Assembly: GCF_016428595.1 (NCBI RefSeq)
Contig: NZ_JAELVQ010000004.1
Coordinates: forward strand, 124,001-188,000
Source of the DNA: Snuella sedimenti
GTDB taxonomy: Bacteria; Bacteroidota; Bacteroidia; Flavobacteriales; Flavobacteriaceae
DNA length: 64,000 nt
Reading direction: 5' to 3'
A model generated the notes under the pieces. It was not told the DNA's origin. It was given only the letters and a program-made list of their open reading frames with translations, and ran no database searches. The position numbers were made by a program, and so were the translations under genes. The number at the start of each line of letters is the position of its first letter. The first letter of the stretch is position 1. Below are positions 1 through 9,570 of the stretch, piece by piece.

Positions 1-1
1 A

Positions 2-778
2 GTTACAGGAGCCTGTGGGGTGTTGGGAGGAAGTATTGCAGAATACTTATTGAAAAAAGAAGCAATAGTGGTGCTTTTGCATTACAAAGAAGCACCTTTG
101 TTGACAGCTATAGAGGGGTTAAAGGCCAAAGGGTATAATGTTGATGGATTTGTTTGTAATGTTCTGGAGGAAAATAGTTTGAGGTTGGTTCGCGAAAAAA
201 TTGTAGCAAAATACCATAGAATTGATGTGCTTATCAATGCCGCAGGGGGTAACAGACCGGGAGCGACCATTGGTGAAGATCAAACGGTTTTTGATTTAAA
301 TATGGATGATTTCAAGGCTGTAACAGATTTAAACCTAAACGGAACGGTGATTCCTTCAATCGTTTTTGGAGAAGTTATGGCCAGACAAAAGAAAGGTGTC
401 ATTATTAATTATTCGTCCATGGCTGTAGATAGAGCGATCACTAGGGTGGCAGGGTACTCTGCAGCAAAAGCGGCAATGGAAAATTTCACACGTTGGATGG
501 CTGTTGAGATGGCTACAAAATTTGGAGATAGCGTTCGGGTGAATGCCATAGCACCAGGTTTTTTTGTTGGAAATCAAAACCGCCGTTTATTGATTAATGA
601 TGATGGCTCTTATACAGAAAGAGGAAACGATATTATTAGAAACACACCGATGAAGCGTTTTGGAGAGGCCAATGAATTGCATGGAGCTGTTCATTTTTTA
701 TGTAGCGAAGCTTCTAAATTTATTACAGGGGCTGTTATACCCGTAGATGGAGGGTTTAGTGTTTTTAGTGGGGTTTAA
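2..778 (+). CDS. SDR-family reductase, probable fructuronate reductase / D-mannonate oxidoreductase (5' end outside window)
   Basis: The frame is open from base 2 and begins inside the Rossmann glycine motif (TGACGVLGG), so the true start lies upstream. Seen: NAAG motif, catalytic Ser-Tyr-Lys set (NYSSM followed by GYSAAK) and the C-terminal VDGGF typical of classical SDRs. It is followed 15 bp later by uxuA and then uxaC. Family knowledge: in many Bacteroidota an SDR replaces the long-chain UxuB and interconverts D-fructuronate and D-mannonate with NAD(P)H in the cytoplasm. The assignment rests on this context. The sequence alone only proves a classical SDR. Confidence 0.75.
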   Translation, partial: VTGACGVLGGSIAEYLLKKEAIVVLLHYKEAPLLTAIEGLKAKGYNVDGFVCNVLEENSLRLVREKIVAKYHRIDVLINAAGGNRPGATIGEDQTVFDLNMDDFKAVTDLNLNGTVIPSIVFGEVMARQKKGVIINYSSMAVDRAITRVAGYSAAKAAMENFTRWMAVEMATKFGDSVRVNAIAPGFFVGNQNRRLLINDDGSYTERGNDIIRNTPMKRFGEANELHGAVHFLCSEASKFITGAVIPVDGGFSVFSGV

Positions 779-793
779 ATATTAAAAATAAAC

Positions 794-1957
794 ATGAAAG
801 AGACGTTTAGGTGGTATGGTGTTAAGGATACGGTAAGTTTGCAAGACATAAAGCAGACTGGGGCAACGGGTGTAGTAACGGCATTACATCATGTCCAAAA
901 TGGAGCGGTTTGGGAAGTTGAAGAAATTAGAAAAGTAAAAAATGCAGTTGAGGAGGCAGGGTTGGAATGGACCTTTATAGAAAGTATTCCCATTCATGAG
1001 AATATAAAGCTAAGAAGAGGTGATTATTTAGAGCGCATTGAAAATTATAAGCAAAGCATTATTAATGTAGCACAATGTGGTATTAAGTACGTATGTTATA
1101 ATTTTATGCCGGTATTGGATTGGACACGTACCCATCTATTTTGGGAATTGCAGGATGGGAGTACAGCCTTGCGTTTCGATAAAGTAGATATGGCTGTTTT
1201 TGAATGTCATATTATAGCCTTGGAAGGTAGTGAGGCATCTTATTCTGAAGCCATTTTAAAAAAAGCCAAAAACAGATTTGCTTCCATGACCCCTGAAGAA
1301 AAACAGCGGTTAGAAGATGGTGTTTTAAAAGGCTTGCCCGGTACGGTCGATGATCTTACAATTCCAGTGTTTAAAGATATGATCGCACAGTACGAAGGTG
1401 TTACCCATGAAGATTTAAAAGCAAATCTATCGTACTTTTTGAATGAGGTCATTCCAGTAGCCGAAGCACATGGTGTTAAAATGGCCATTCATCCCGATGA
1501 TCCTCCATTCGATATTATGGGCTTGCCAAGAATTGTAAAATCCGAAGCAGATTTAGAAGATTTATTGAATTTTATTGATAGTCCTTCAAATGGTATAACA
1601 TTTTGTACTGGCTCATTAGGAGCCAATCCAGAAAATGATCTGCCACGCATGATAGAAAAATTTGGAGACCGCATTCATTTTCTGCACTTACGCAATGTAA
1701 AAAGAGAACACGATGGTAGTTTTTATGAAGATAACCATTTAGAGGGGTCGTCCGATATGTACGAAATTGTAAAGGCCGTTTTAAAAGTTGAAAACCGTAG
1801 AGGTATTTCTATTCCAATGCGACCAGATCACGGGCATCAAATGTTGGACGATTTAAAGAAAGAAGAGATTCCAGGCTATTCGGCTATTGGAAGATTACGC
1901 GGTCTAGCGGAAATTCGAGGTCTTGCCATGGGAATTAAACGAAGTTTGGACTTGTAG
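794..1957 (+). CDS. uxuA: Mannonate dehydratase
   Basis: The 387-residue protein has the normal UxuA length and converts D-mannonate to 2-keto-3-deoxy-D-gluconate. All four expected metal ligands are visible in a TIM-barrel protein: His233 in HPDDPP, Cys271 in FCTGS, His298 in HLRN and Asp345 in RPDHG, with the catalytic His346 beside it. It sits between the SDR reductase and uronate isomerase, the usual order for glucuronate breakdown. Start ATG at 794, 15 bp after the preceding stop, implies cotranscription. A divergent paralogue lies at 54731. Confidence 0.93.
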   Translation: MKETFRWYGVKDTVSLQDIKQTGATGVVTALHHVQNGAVWEVEEIRKVKNAVEEAGLEWTFIESIPIHENIKLRRGDYLERIENYKQSIINVAQCGIKYVCYNFMPVLDWTRTHLFWELQDGSTALRFDKVDMAVFECHIIALEGSEASYSEAILKKAKNRFASMTPEEKQRLEDGVLKGLPGTVDDLTIPVFKDMIAQYEGVTHEDLKANLSYFLNEVIPVAEAHGVKMAIHPDDPPFDIMGLPRIVKSEADLEDLLNFIDSPSNGITFCTGSLGANPENDLPRMIEKFGDRIHFLHLRNVKREHDGSFYEDNHLEGSSDMYEIVKAVLKVENRRGISIPMRPDHGHQMLDDLKKEEIPGYSAIGRLRGLAEIRGLAMGIKRSLDL

Positions 1958-2019
1958 TGGATTTAATTATTTAAGGCAAAGTGACTCAGGTTAACGAATA
2001 AGACAGACAATCAATATAA

Positions 2020-3432
2020 ATGACTCAGATAAAAACAAAAACCTTTATTACGGATAATTTTTTGCTCCAATCTAAAGAAGCAGAGATATTATATCACGCG
2101 TATGCAAAGGACATGCCTATTATAGATTATCATAATCACTTATCGGCTAAATTAATAGCCCAAGATAGGCCGTTGGGTAATATAACGGAGGCTTGGTTGA
2201 GCGAAGATCATTATAAATGGCGGGGTATGCGAGCCAATGGCGTCGAAGAAAAATTTGTTACGGGTACTGCTTCTTTGGAAGAAAAATTCCTTAAATGGGC
2301 AGAAACGGTACCGCATACGGTTCGTAATCCCTTGTTCCATTGGACACAGTTAGAGTTAAAACGTTATTTTGATATCGATGCTATTTTACAACCAAGTACA
2401 GCACAGGAAATCTATAAAAAAGCGAATGCTGTACTGGCAACAAAAACACCGGCACAATTATTAGAGGATATGAAGGTGGAAGTAGTATGTACTACTGATG
2501 ATCCTACAGATAACTTGGCGTACCATAAAAAAATAGCTGCTGGTAAGTTTTTTACAAAAGTATTACCAACGTTTAGACCAGACGCGTTATTTTTTATCGG
2601 AGAATCAAAATATATAGATTACTTAAAAAAGTTAGAAGACTGCGTTGCGTTTGCTGTCGATAGTTTTTCAGCTCTTTTAAAGGCTATTGACAACCGGATA
2701 GCGTATTTTCATGACAATGGCTGCCGATTAAGTGACTATGGCATTGCAGGTCCAATTGTGATGCAGGAAGTAACCACAGAAGATGTGACTGCTATTTTTG
2801 AGAAGTTTTTAAAGGGAGAAACCTTATCCGATTCCGAAATTAATAAATACAGAAGTTACCTATTGTTGTATTTAGGCAAACAATACCATAAGAAAAATTG
2901 GGTGCAACAATACCATTTAGGAGCTTTGAGAAATAATAATACGCGATTGCAAGAGCAAATTGGTGCCGATGCTGGTTGCGATTCCATTGCCGATTATTCA
3001 ATGGCGGAAGCGATGTCTAAATTATTCAATACACTAAACTCTAGCGATCAGCTTGCGAAAACTATAACCTATAATTTAAACCCATCGCAAAACGAAGTGT
3101 TTGTAACGATGATGGGGAATTTTAATGAAGGCGGTATACCTGGGAAAATGCAATGGGGGTCTGCATGGTGGTTTTTAGACCAGAAAGACGGCATGGAAAG
3201 ACAAGTAAACACCCTATCCAATATGGGATTATTGAGTAGGTTTGTAGGCATGTTAACAGATAGCCGTAGTTTTTTGTCTTTCCCAAGGCATGAATATTTT
3301 AGACGCATTCTATGTGACTTGATTGCAGAGGATGTAAATAAGGGCTTAGTGCCTAATGATTTGGAGTTCTTAGGTAAAATGATACAGGATATTTGTTATT
3401 ACAATGCAGTAAATTATTTTGATTTTAATTAG
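2020..3432 (+). CDS. uxaC: Uronate isomerase
   Basis: The 470-residue amidohydrolase-fold protein matches the usual UxaC length. It isomerises D-glucuronate to D-fructuronate and D-galacturonate to D-tagaturonate in the cytoplasm. Seen: the N-terminal H-x-H metal motif in DYHNHLS near residue 37, and the family stretch MMGNFNEGG and GSAWWF in the C-terminal third. It is the first enzyme of the pathway completed by the two upstream genes. No tagaturonate/altronate enzymes are in the window, so glucuronate is the better supported substrate. The TRAP genes start directly after its stop codon. Confidence 0.95.
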   Translation: MTQIKTKTFITDNFLLQSKEAEILYHAYAKDMPIIDYHNHLSAKLIAQDRPLGNITEAWLSEDHYKWRGMRANGVEEKFVTGTASLEEKFLKWAETVPHTVRNPLFHWTQLELKRYFDIDAILQPSTAQEIYKKANAVLATKTPAQLLEDMKVEVVCTTDDPTDNLAYHKKIAAGKFFTKVLPTFRPDALFFIGESKYIDYLKKLEDCVAFAVDSFSALLKAIDNRIAYFHDNGCRLSDYGIAGPIVMQEVTTEDVTAIFEKFLKGETLSDSEINKYRSYLLLYLGKQYHKKNWVQQYHLGALRNNNTRLQEQIGADAGCDSIADYSMAEAMSKLFNTLNSSDQLAKTITYNLNPSQNEVFVTMMGNFNEGGIPGKMQWGSAWWFLDQKDGMERQVNTLSNMGLLSRFVGMLTDSRSFLSFPRHEYFRRILCDLIAEDVNKGLVPNDLEFLGKMIQDICYYNAVNYFDFN

Positions 3433-3433
3433 T

Positions 3434-4411
3434 ATGATGCGATATAAAACACTAATCATCTTAATGCTTTTGTCGGGACTTTGGTCTTGTAAAAAAGAAT
3501 CTGGCACAAAAATAATGTATTTGGCCCATGGCTTGCCACAAACACATCCGGTTCATAAAGGTATTTTAAAGTTTCAGGAAGCACTCCATAAAAAGTCAGG
3601 AGGGAAGTTGGCCGTTAAGATTTTTCCAGACGGTCAGTTGGGGTCAGAACGTGAAGTATTGGAGTTATTACAAATTGGAAGCGTCGCTATTACTAAAGTA
3701 AGTGCGGCGACCTTGTCTAATTTTGTGCCCGAATACAATGTTTTGGGTATTCCCTATTTGTTTCGGGACAAAGCACATCAATTTAGTGTGTTGGAAGGTG
3801 AGATAGGCAAGTCTATTTTGAAAAAAGGAAGTAAGTTTTGGTTACGTGGATTGTGTTATTATGACGCTGGTAGCAGAAGTTTTTATACCAAAGATAAGGC
3901 GATACGAACCCCGGAAGATTTAAAGGGGCTTAAAATAAGGGTCATGAACAATCAAATGGCTATTAATATGGTTAATGCTCTGGGAGGGTCGGCAACACCA
4001 TTAGCGTATGGTGAATTGTATACAGCTATCCAACAAGGGGTTGTAGATGGTGCCGAGAATAATCCACCATCATTCGTGTCGTCCAATCATTACGAAATAA
4101 GTAAGTACTATACCCTAGATCAGCATTCGTCCGTACCAGATGTGTTGATTATGGGGACTAAATATTGGGATAAATTAACAGATGAAGAAAAGCAATGGGT
4201 AGAAGCAGCCGCGGCTGAATCTTCTGAAGCACAAAAACAATATTGGAACGAATCGGTTGCCGAGTCCATGCAAAAGGCGAAAGACAGAGGTGTTGAAATT
4301 ATCATTCCAGATAAATCCTTATTTGCAGAACAATCAAAATCAGTATTAGAAGCCTTTGAAAAAGAGTATCCTGAGTTGGCAGATTTAGTACATCAGATAA
4401 AAGCACAATAA
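3434..4411 (+). CDS. TRAP transporter solute-binding lipoprotein, DctP family
   Basis: The 325-residue protein is the periplasmic receptor of a TRAP importer. Seen: a lipoprotein signal (LLSGLWSC with +1 Cys), then DctP-family stretches GIPYLFRD, LKIRVMNN and AIQQGVVDGAENN. The Arg in KIRVM is the residue that binds the substrate carboxylate in this family, which suits a uronate. I chose ATG 3434, 1 bp after the uxaC stop. An upstream TTG in the same frame would overlap uxaC and add five residues with no benefit. Two permease genes follow with 2-bp gaps, so the operon delivers hexuronate directly to UxaC. Confidence 0.9.
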   Translation: MMRYKTLIILMLLSGLWSCKKESGTKIMYLAHGLPQTHPVHKGILKFQEALHKKSGGKLAVKIFPDGQLGSEREVLELLQIGSVAITKVSAATLSNFVPEYNVLGIPYLFRDKAHQFSVLEGEIGKSILKKGSKFWLRGLCYYDAGSRSFYTKDKAIRTPEDLKGLKIRVMNNQMAINMVNALGGSATPLAYGELYTAIQQGVVDGAENNPPSFVSSNHYEISKYYTLDQHSSVPDVLIMGTKYWDKLTDEEKQWVEAAAAESSEAQKQYWNESVAESMQKAKDRGVEIIIPDKSLFAEQSKSVLEAFEKEYPELADLVHQIKAQ

Positions 4412-4413
4412 TT

Positions 4414-4905
4414 ATGAAACATATAGATTTTTTGTTTAATAAGATAATTCGTTTTATCGAAATTTTTTTAGTTAGCATTTTTGGTCTTTTGGTTTTAGAT
4501 GTGCTTTGGCAAGTTTTTTCGCGGTATATTTTAAAAACATCGTTTTCTTGGACAGAAGAGTTGGCAAGGTTTTCATTAATCTGGCTGTCTATTTTAGGAG
4601 CAGCCTATTTGAATGCAAAGCGAGAGCATTTGTCAATGGATTTTGTTTACCAAAAGTTATCCATTAAAAAACAAAAGAAGGTTTCTTTAATTATAGAAGT
4701 GCTTATATTTTTATTTGCTGCCATCGTGATGGTTGTTGGTGGGTTTAATTTGGTATATATTACTTTAAAATTAAATCAGCTTTCTGGAACATTACAAATA
4801 CCTCTAGGATATATCTATGCTATCATGCCTTTTAGCGGCTTGTTAATTATGTGTTTTTCGGTATATCACATGTCAAAAATTTATACAAATAAACTAGTCG
4901 ATTAA
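4414..4905 (+). CDS. TRAP transporter small permease, DctQ family
   Basis: The 163-residue membrane protein has about four hydrophobic helices and the DctQ landmarks FSWTEELARF and WLSILGAAY after the second helix. It bridges the large permease and stabilises the complex. It lies 2 bp after the receptor gene and 2 bp before the large permease, so the three subunits are almost certainly co-translated. Substrate is inferred from the uronate enzymes upstream. Confidence 0.9.
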   Translation: MKHIDFLFNKIIRFIEIFLVSIFGLLVLDVLWQVFSRYILKTSFSWTEELARFSLIWLSILGAAYLNAKREHLSMDFVYQKLSIKKQKKVSLIIEVLIFLFAAIVMVVGGFNLVYITLKLNQLSGTLQIPLGYIYAIMPFSGLLIMCFSVYHMSKIYTNKLVD

Positions 4906-4907
4906 TT

Positions 4908-6212
4908 ATGAGCATTGAAGTTATAAGTATATTAGTTCTATTTTTAAGCTTTTTTATACTACTGTTGTTAAAAGTGCCGGTGGCTTACAGTATTGGAATA
5001 TCTACAACGGTCAGCCTATTGTTGAATATTGATAAATTGCCGGGGATCACTACTATTGCCCAGCGTATGACGACAGGGATAGACAGCTTTGCATTACTGG
5101 CCATTCCGTTTTTTGTGTTAGCCGGTGAAATCATGAAGCGTGGCGGTATTGCCAATAGGCTCATAAATTTTGCAAAATCATTAGTGGCGAGTCTTCCGGG
5201 AGGTTTGGCTTATGTAAATATATTGGCATCTATGTTATTTGGTGCTATTTCGGGGTCGGCATTGGCAGCTACCTCTGCAATTGGTAGTATCATGACAGAT
5301 AGAATGGAGAAGGAAGGTCTGCCAAGAGCTTTTAGTGCTTCCGTAAATATAACGGCCTCAACAACTGGCTTATTAATTCCGCCAAGTAATATCTTAATTG
5401 TCTTTGCTTTAGCGAGTGGGGGATCAGCATCGGTAGCGGCTTTGTTCATAGCGGGTTATTTACCAGGTGTTTTATTGGGATTAGCACTGATGGGTTACGT
5501 GGCTTTTGTTGCGATAAAAAGGGATTTTATAAAAGGAACAAGGGCGAGTTTGTCTGAAGTATTGGGGTATTTTAGCAAAGCTATTTTTAGTTTATTACTT
5601 TTGGTTGTGGTTGTAGGGGGGATTGTTGCCGGAATTTTTACGGCCACTGAAGCATCCGTTATTGCAGTTTTATATGCCGCCGTTTTGGCGTTGATTTATG
5701 GTGAGGTTGGCGTTAAGGACTTTCCCGATATTTTGCTCACAAGTGCCAAAACTACAGCCGTGGTCATGTTTTTAATATGTACGTCGATGGCCATGTCGTG
5801 GTTGTTTTCTTTTGAAGGTATCCCGGAATTAATGAGTAACTTTTTATTGGGTCAGTTTAGTAATAAGTTTGCTATATTTTTGGTGATAAATATTGTGTTG
5901 TTGCTTGTAGGGACTTTTATGGATATGACCCCAGCGGTACTTATATTTACACCTATATTTTTGCCAGTTGTAGTGGCATTGGGTATGGAGCCTGTACACT
6001 TTGGTATTGTTATGGTACTTAATTTATGTATTGGACTGTGTACACCACCAGTAGGTACCATTCTGTTTGTTGGAAGTGGTATAGCCAATATATCAGTTAC
6101 CCAAGTTGTAAAGCCCTTAATTCCTTTTTTAATAATTATGGTTATCGTGTTGTTATTGGTTACCTATATTCCTGAAATATCGATGTTGTTACCACGATTG
6201 TTCGATTTGTAA
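4908..6212 (+). CDS. TRAP transporter large permease, DctM family
   Basis: The 434-residue protein has normal DctM length and is hydrophobic throughout, with roughly twelve membrane segments. Seen: FVLAGEIM, the GAISGSALAATSAIG helical-hairpin region and LCTPPVGTILF, all typical of the ion-coupled DctM transport subunit. It is the last gene of the uronate operon, ended by a strong terminator 20 bp downstream. It would use a sodium gradient to import a hexuronate captured by the DctP receptor. The substrate is inferred from context. Confidence 0.92.
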   Translation: MSIEVISILVLFLSFFILLLLKVPVAYSIGISTTVSLLLNIDKLPGITTIAQRMTTGIDSFALLAIPFFVLAGEIMKRGGIANRLINFAKSLVASLPGGLAYVNILASMLFGAISGSALAATSAIGSIMTDRMEKEGLPRAFSASVNITASTTGLLIPPSNILIVFALASGGSASVAALFIAGYLPGVLLGLALMGYVAFVAIKRDFIKGTRASLSEVLGYFSKAIFSLLLLVVVVGGIVAGIFTATEASVIAVLYAAVLALIYGEVGVKDFPDILLTSAKTTAVVMFLICTSMAMSWLFSFEGIPELMSNFLLGQFSNKFAIFLVINIVLLLVGTFMDMTPAVLIFTPIFLPVVVALGMEPVHFGIVMVLNLCIGLCTPPVGTILFVGSGIANISVTQVVKPLIPFLIIMVIVLLLVTYIPEISMLLPRLFDL

Positions 6213-6232
6213 TAAGATACAGTATATAATGA

Positions 6233-6266
6233 AATAAGCCCTTGGTAATTATTTCAAGGGCTTATT
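6233..6266. terminator. Bidirectional rho-independent terminator between the uronate operon and kbl
   Basis: A perfect 12-bp stem, AATAAGCCCTTG paired with CAAGGGCTTATT, encloses a 10-base loop. A/T-rich tracts lie on both sides, so it can stop the rightward TRAP operon and the leftward threonine operon that converge here. Confidence 0.9.
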
Positions 6267-6294
6267 AATTTAGAGATATATTAGATTGAGTGTG

Positions 6295-7482
6295 TTATGC
6301 AATAACATTTAATTCTTTTCCTACTTTAATAAATGCTTTAATCGCTTTATCAATATGCTCAGGTTCGTGTGCTGCTGATAATTGAACCCTTATTCTAGCT
6401 TTGCCTTTAGGAACAACCGGATAAAAGAATCCAATAACATAAATACCTTCGTCTAAAAGGCGTTTAGCGAACTCCTGTGCTATGGTGGCCTCCCCAAGCA
6501 TAATAGGAACTATAGGGTGGATACCCTTAACAATATTGAAACCGGCAGCTGTCATGCCAGAGCGGAACTGCTTGGTATTTGCTTCTAATTTGTCTTTTAA
6601 ATGTGTAGATCCTTTAAGAATGTCTAACACTTTTAAAGTTGCTCCAACAATTGCAGGAGCTAAGGTATTTGAAAATAAATACGGACGTGAATGTTGTCTT
6701 AGGATATCTACTATTTCCTTTCTGGCCGCAGTAAACCCTCCAGAAGCACCACCAAGGGCTTTCCCATAAGTGCCGGTTATAATGTCAATACGTCCCATAA
6801 CGTTGTTGTACTCATGAGAACCTCTTCCGGTAGCTCCTAAAAACCCAGTAGAGTGACATTCGTCAATCATTACAAGCGCATTGTATTTATCAGCCAAATC
6901 ACATATTTTGTCGAGTTGTGCGATGGTGCCGTCCATAGAAAAAGAACCATCTGTAACAATCAATATACGTCTTGAAGAACTAGCAGCTTTAAGCTGTTCT
7001 TCTAAATCGTCCATGTTGTTGTGTTTATATCTAAACCGTTTCGCTTTACAAAGGCGAATACCGTCAATAATTGAAGCATGATTAAGTTCATCTGATATAA
7101 TGGCATCTTCAGCCTTTAACAGAGGCTCAAAAAGTCCACCGTTGGCATCAAAAGCGGCAGCATATAAAATACAGTCTTCCATGCCCAAAAATTCGGCAGT
7201 TTTTTTCTCCAGTTCTTTGTGGATGTCTTGTGTGCCACAAATAAAGCGCACCGATGAAAGTCCGAATCCGTGGGTTTTAATAGCGTTAATTCCAGCTTCA
7301 AGAACATCGGGGTTTGCCGCTAGCCCCAAATAGTTGTTGGCACAGAAGTTAAGTACTTGGTTTTGGGTTGTCGTACTTATTTGAGCACCTTGTTTAGAGG
7401 TTATAATACGTTCGTCTTTATAAAGACCACTATCTTTTATATCTTGAATATCGTTTAATAAGTCGTTTTTAATACTGTACAT
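6295..7482 (-). CDS. kbl: Glycine C-acetyltransferase (2-amino-3-ketobutyrate CoA ligase)
   Basis: The 395-residue PLP enzyme of the alpha-oxoamine synthase family converts 2-amino-3-ketobutyrate and CoA to glycine and acetyl-CoA. Seen: the PLP lysine in [16 protein letters not shown] for cofactor binding and a C-terminal domain of usual length. The gene directly follows tdh (13-bp gap) on the same strand, which separates Kbl from its relatives KAS/ALAS/BioF and supports a threonine-to-glycine route. It ends at the shared terminator. Confidence 0.95.
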   Translation of the reverse strand: MYSIKNDLLNDIQDIKDSGLYKDERIITSKQGAQISTTTQNQVLNFCANNYLGLAANPDVLEAGINAIKTHGFGLSSVRFICGTQDIHKELEKKTAEFLGMEDCILYAAAFDANGGLFEPLLKAEDAIISDELNHASIIDGIRLCKAKRFRYKHNNMDDLEEQLKAASSSRRILIVTDGSFSMDGTIAQLDKICDLADKYNALVMIDECHSTGFLGATGRGSHEYNNVMGRIDIITGTYGKALGGASGGFTAARKEIVDILRQHSRPYLFSNTLAPAIVGATLKVLDILKGSTHLKDKLEANTKQFRSGMTAAGFNIVKGIHPIVPIMLGEATIAQEFAKRLLDEGIYVIGFFYPVVPKGKARIRVQLSAAHEPEHIDKAIKAFIKVGKELNVIA

Positions 7483-7495
7483 AATGTCTTTAGAT

Positions 7496-8449
7496 TTAAA
7501 TTTTTTCTAAATAAGTTGCTTTTAGGTTTTCAATCATATCTTCTGTCATGGCTTCCAAATTGTAATTTGGTTTCCAATTCCAATCATTTTTGGCATTTGT
7601 GTCATCAATACTTTTTGGCCACGAATCCGCAATACCTTGTCTAAAATCGGGTTTGTAAGTTACTTTAAAATCGGGATAAATAGTTCGGATTGCATTTGTT
7701 ATTTCTTCAGGATTAAAGCTTACACCCGCAACATTGTATGAGGTTCTGGTTTTAATGTTTACAGAAGGCGCATCCATAACCTCTATAGTTGCTCTTATGG
7801 CATCATCCATATAAATCATTGGAAGTGTGGTTTTTTCGCTTAAAAAGCATTCAAAAGGTTCATTTTTAATAGCTTTATGAAAAATGTCCACAGCATAATC
7901 TGTAGTGCCTCCACCCGGTAAGGATTGGTAGCCTATAACACCTGGATAACGAATAGAACGAATGTCCAATCCGTATTTTTCATAATAATAATTGGCCCAA
8001 TTTTCACCAGCAGCTTTGGTCATACCATATACTGTTGATGGTGTTAGGTTGGAATCTTGAGGGGTGTTGTCACGATTTACATTTGCTCCGAACACAGCAA
8101 TCGAACTTGGGAAAAATACTTTACTAATAGTATGTATTCTAGATACTTCAAGCACATTAAAAAGGGTTTTCATATTGATATCCCAAGTTAATAGCGGATT
8201 CTTTTCACCATTTGCCGATAAAATAGCGGCCATATGGTAAATTTGAGTAACATTATATTTTATAACAATAGTAGTTAAAGCTTCAAAATCTGTAGCGTCT
8301 AATATTTCAAATTGACCAACAAATGAAGGATTGTCCCTTAAGTCGGTAGCAATAACATTATTTACACCGAATTTATCTTGAAGTCTTTTTGATAGAACAG
8401 AACCTAGTTGTCCGCTGGCTCCTGTTATTAATATGGTTTCTTGCTGCAT
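7496..8449 (-). CDS. L-threonine 3-dehydrogenase, SDR type
   Basis: The 317-residue extended SDR (epimerase-like fold) has GASGQLGS for NAD binding and the YGMTK catalytic Tyr-Lys pair. This length and neighbourhood match the SDR-type threonine dehydrogenases, which differ from zinc-dependent Tdh. It oxidises L-threonine to 2-amino-3-ketobutyrate, the substrate of the kbl product encoded next. A well-formed promoter lies about 25 bp upstream, and the Lrp-type regulator is divergently transcribed. Confidence 0.88.
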   Translation of the reverse strand: MQQETILITGASGQLGSVLSKRLQDKFGVNNVIATDLRDNPSFVGQFEILDATDFEALTTIVIKYNVTQIYHMAAILSANGEKNPLLTWDINMKTLFNVLEVSRIHTISKVFFPSSIAVFGANVNRDNTPQDSNLTPSTVYGMTKAAGENWANYYYEKYGLDIRSIRYPGVIGYQSLPGGGTTDYAVDIFHKAIKNEPFECFLSEKTTLPMIYMDDAIRATIEVMDAPSVNIKTRTSYNVAGVSFNPEEITNAIRTIYPDFKVTYKPDFRQGIADSWPKSIDDTNAKNDWNWKPNYNLEAMTEDMIENLKATYLEKI

Positions 8450-8471
8450 TATATTATATATTAATAAAGAA

Positions 8472-8500
8472 CAAAATTACTTAAAAACAATATTTTACAA
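8472..8500 (-). promoter_or_regulatory. Bacteroidota-type promoter for tdh-kbl
   Basis: On the minus strand TTG (8500-8498), an 18-bp spacer and TAATTTTG (8479-8472) match the Bacteroidota TTG / TAnnTTTG consensus. It lies 23 bp before the tdh start codon. Confidence 0.65.
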
Positions 8501-8569
8501 TTAAAATGTCTTTTTAAAATAATAAAAAAAGTAAAATAATCTTTTTATTAAGGTTTATTTATTATTATT

Positions 8570-8577
8570 TACTTTTG
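8570..8577 (+). promoter_or_regulatory. Probable -7 element of the Lrp/AsnC gene
   Basis: TACTTTTG fits TAnnTTTG and lies 41 bp upstream of the start codon. No TTG is seen at the expected -33 distance, so the call is tentative. The 169-bp gap to tdh is very AT-rich and would hold the regulator's binding sites. Confidence 0.4.
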
Positions 8578-8618
8578 TGGTGTATTAAATAAAAGCTTAA
8601 AAGTAAATTTATCTTTAT

Positions 8619-9080
8619 ATGGAAAAAATAGATGAAGTCGATTTAAATATTTTGCGTATTCTACAAAAGGATTCCAAAAAGACAACGAAAGAAATAGCAG
8701 AAATGTTAAATCTAACGGCTTCACCAGTATATGAGCGTATTAGGCGTTTAGAGAAAAAAGGATTTATAAAAAATTACGTGGCACTTTTGGATAAAAAGAA
8801 AATTCAAAGACCAGTTACTGCTATTTGTATGGTGTCCCTGCGTTATCATGACCAAGGATTTATTGATAAATTTGATCGACAAATTAGAGCCTTGCACGAG
8901 GTGCAGGAATGCTATCATATGGCTGGAAAAGTTGACTTTTTTTTAAAAATCAACTTGGAAAGCCTTGATGTATACCATGAGTTTGTAAGGACGAAGCTAT
9001 CTAAAATTGAGAACATTGGTGTTTTGGAAAGTTATTTTGTGCTTAAAGAAATTTTTCAGACTACCGAGTATTATATTTAG
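8619..9080 (+). CDS. Lrp/AsnC-family transcriptional regulator
   Basis: The 153-residue protein has an N-terminal winged helix (residues about 5-60, with DLNILRILQKDSKKT and ASPVYERIRRLEKKG) and a C-terminal RAM ligand-binding domain, the complete family architecture. It is divergent from tdh-kbl, so control of threonine catabolism and of itself is the natural inference. The TAG stop codon takes its G from the first base of the palindromic element that follows. An insertion has therefore remade the very end of the gene. Confidence 0.9.
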   Translation: MEKIDEVDLNILRILQKDSKKTTKEIAEMLNLTASPVYERIRRLEKKGFIKNYVALLDKKKIQRPVTAICMVSLRYHDQGFIDKFDRQIRALHEVQECYHMAGKVDFFLKINLESLDVYHEFVRTKLSKIENIGVLESYFVLKEIFQTTEYYI

Positions 9081-9240
9081 AGACTGTTTAAAATTCGTTT
9101 TTGAAATTAGTTATAGGTCATTTTTTTGCCAATTAAGGCTTTAAAACCGGAGTTTAGCAGCGCTAAATGAGGATTTTCATAACGAAAAGTGGAGAAAAAA
9201 GGAGCATAACAAAACCAAAAGGTGGAATTTAAGCAGTCTC
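9080..9240. mobile_element. 161-bp palindromic MITE-like element
   Basis: The termini are GAGACTGTTTAAAATTC and, inverted, GAGACTGCTTAAATTC. Similarity between the arms continues inward with gaps, and a perfect TTTAGC-AGC-GCTAAA core sits at 9153-9167, exactly at the midpoint (9160). TTA lies directly on both sides (9077-9079 and 9241-9243), consistent with a 3-bp target duplication. No ORF is inside. The TNA-type 3-bp duplication resembles some IS5-family elements, but I cannot name a parent transposase from the sequence. Confidence 0.65.
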
Positions 9241-9518
9241 TTAAATATCTATAAGGATTTGTAAAAGTTTAAATCACTTCGTTAAAAACAACATTGAAAT
9301 AGATTAATGAAAATCACAGAAACAACCTTTGCTAGTATATAATACAAATTTTAACTCCACTATGCTGTAATGATCAAGTACGACAAAATAATGTTATAAT
9401 TTGACTATATTACTTATATTAACTGATTTCCACATGTAATACCTTTGTTTTGTCTATGAAGTTACTCGACTTATTGTAAAACAAGAAATGGTATTGGCAT
9501 AAAAATAAATAATTTAAA
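9241..9518. other. Noncoding gap before the PMI fusion
   Basis: AT-rich sequence with no credible ORF or stable hairpin between the palindromic element and the HutC-type box. I see nothing further in it. Confidence 0.5.
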
Positions 9519-9551
9519 TGTATGGACATATGAACATGTTTTGTATATTTG
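9519..9551 (+). promoter_or_regulatory. HutC-type operator overlapping the promoter of the PMI fusion gene
   Basis: The 18-bp box TGTATGGACATATGAACA (9519-9536) matches the boxes at 19191, 37232 and 37302, although its core GTATGGAC departs from GTATATAC. Eight bases later comes TATATTTG (9544-9551), a TAnnTTTG -7 element, 19 bp before ATG 9571. The box covers the place of the -33 element, which suits repression. Confidence 0.6.
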
Positions 9552-9570
9552 CGTAATCTTAATTAAAAAA

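Noticed and set aside
9541-9570. TTG start ten codons upstream for the PMI fusion
   Set aside because: This stretch contains the TATATTTG promoter element; ATG 9571 is the sensible start.
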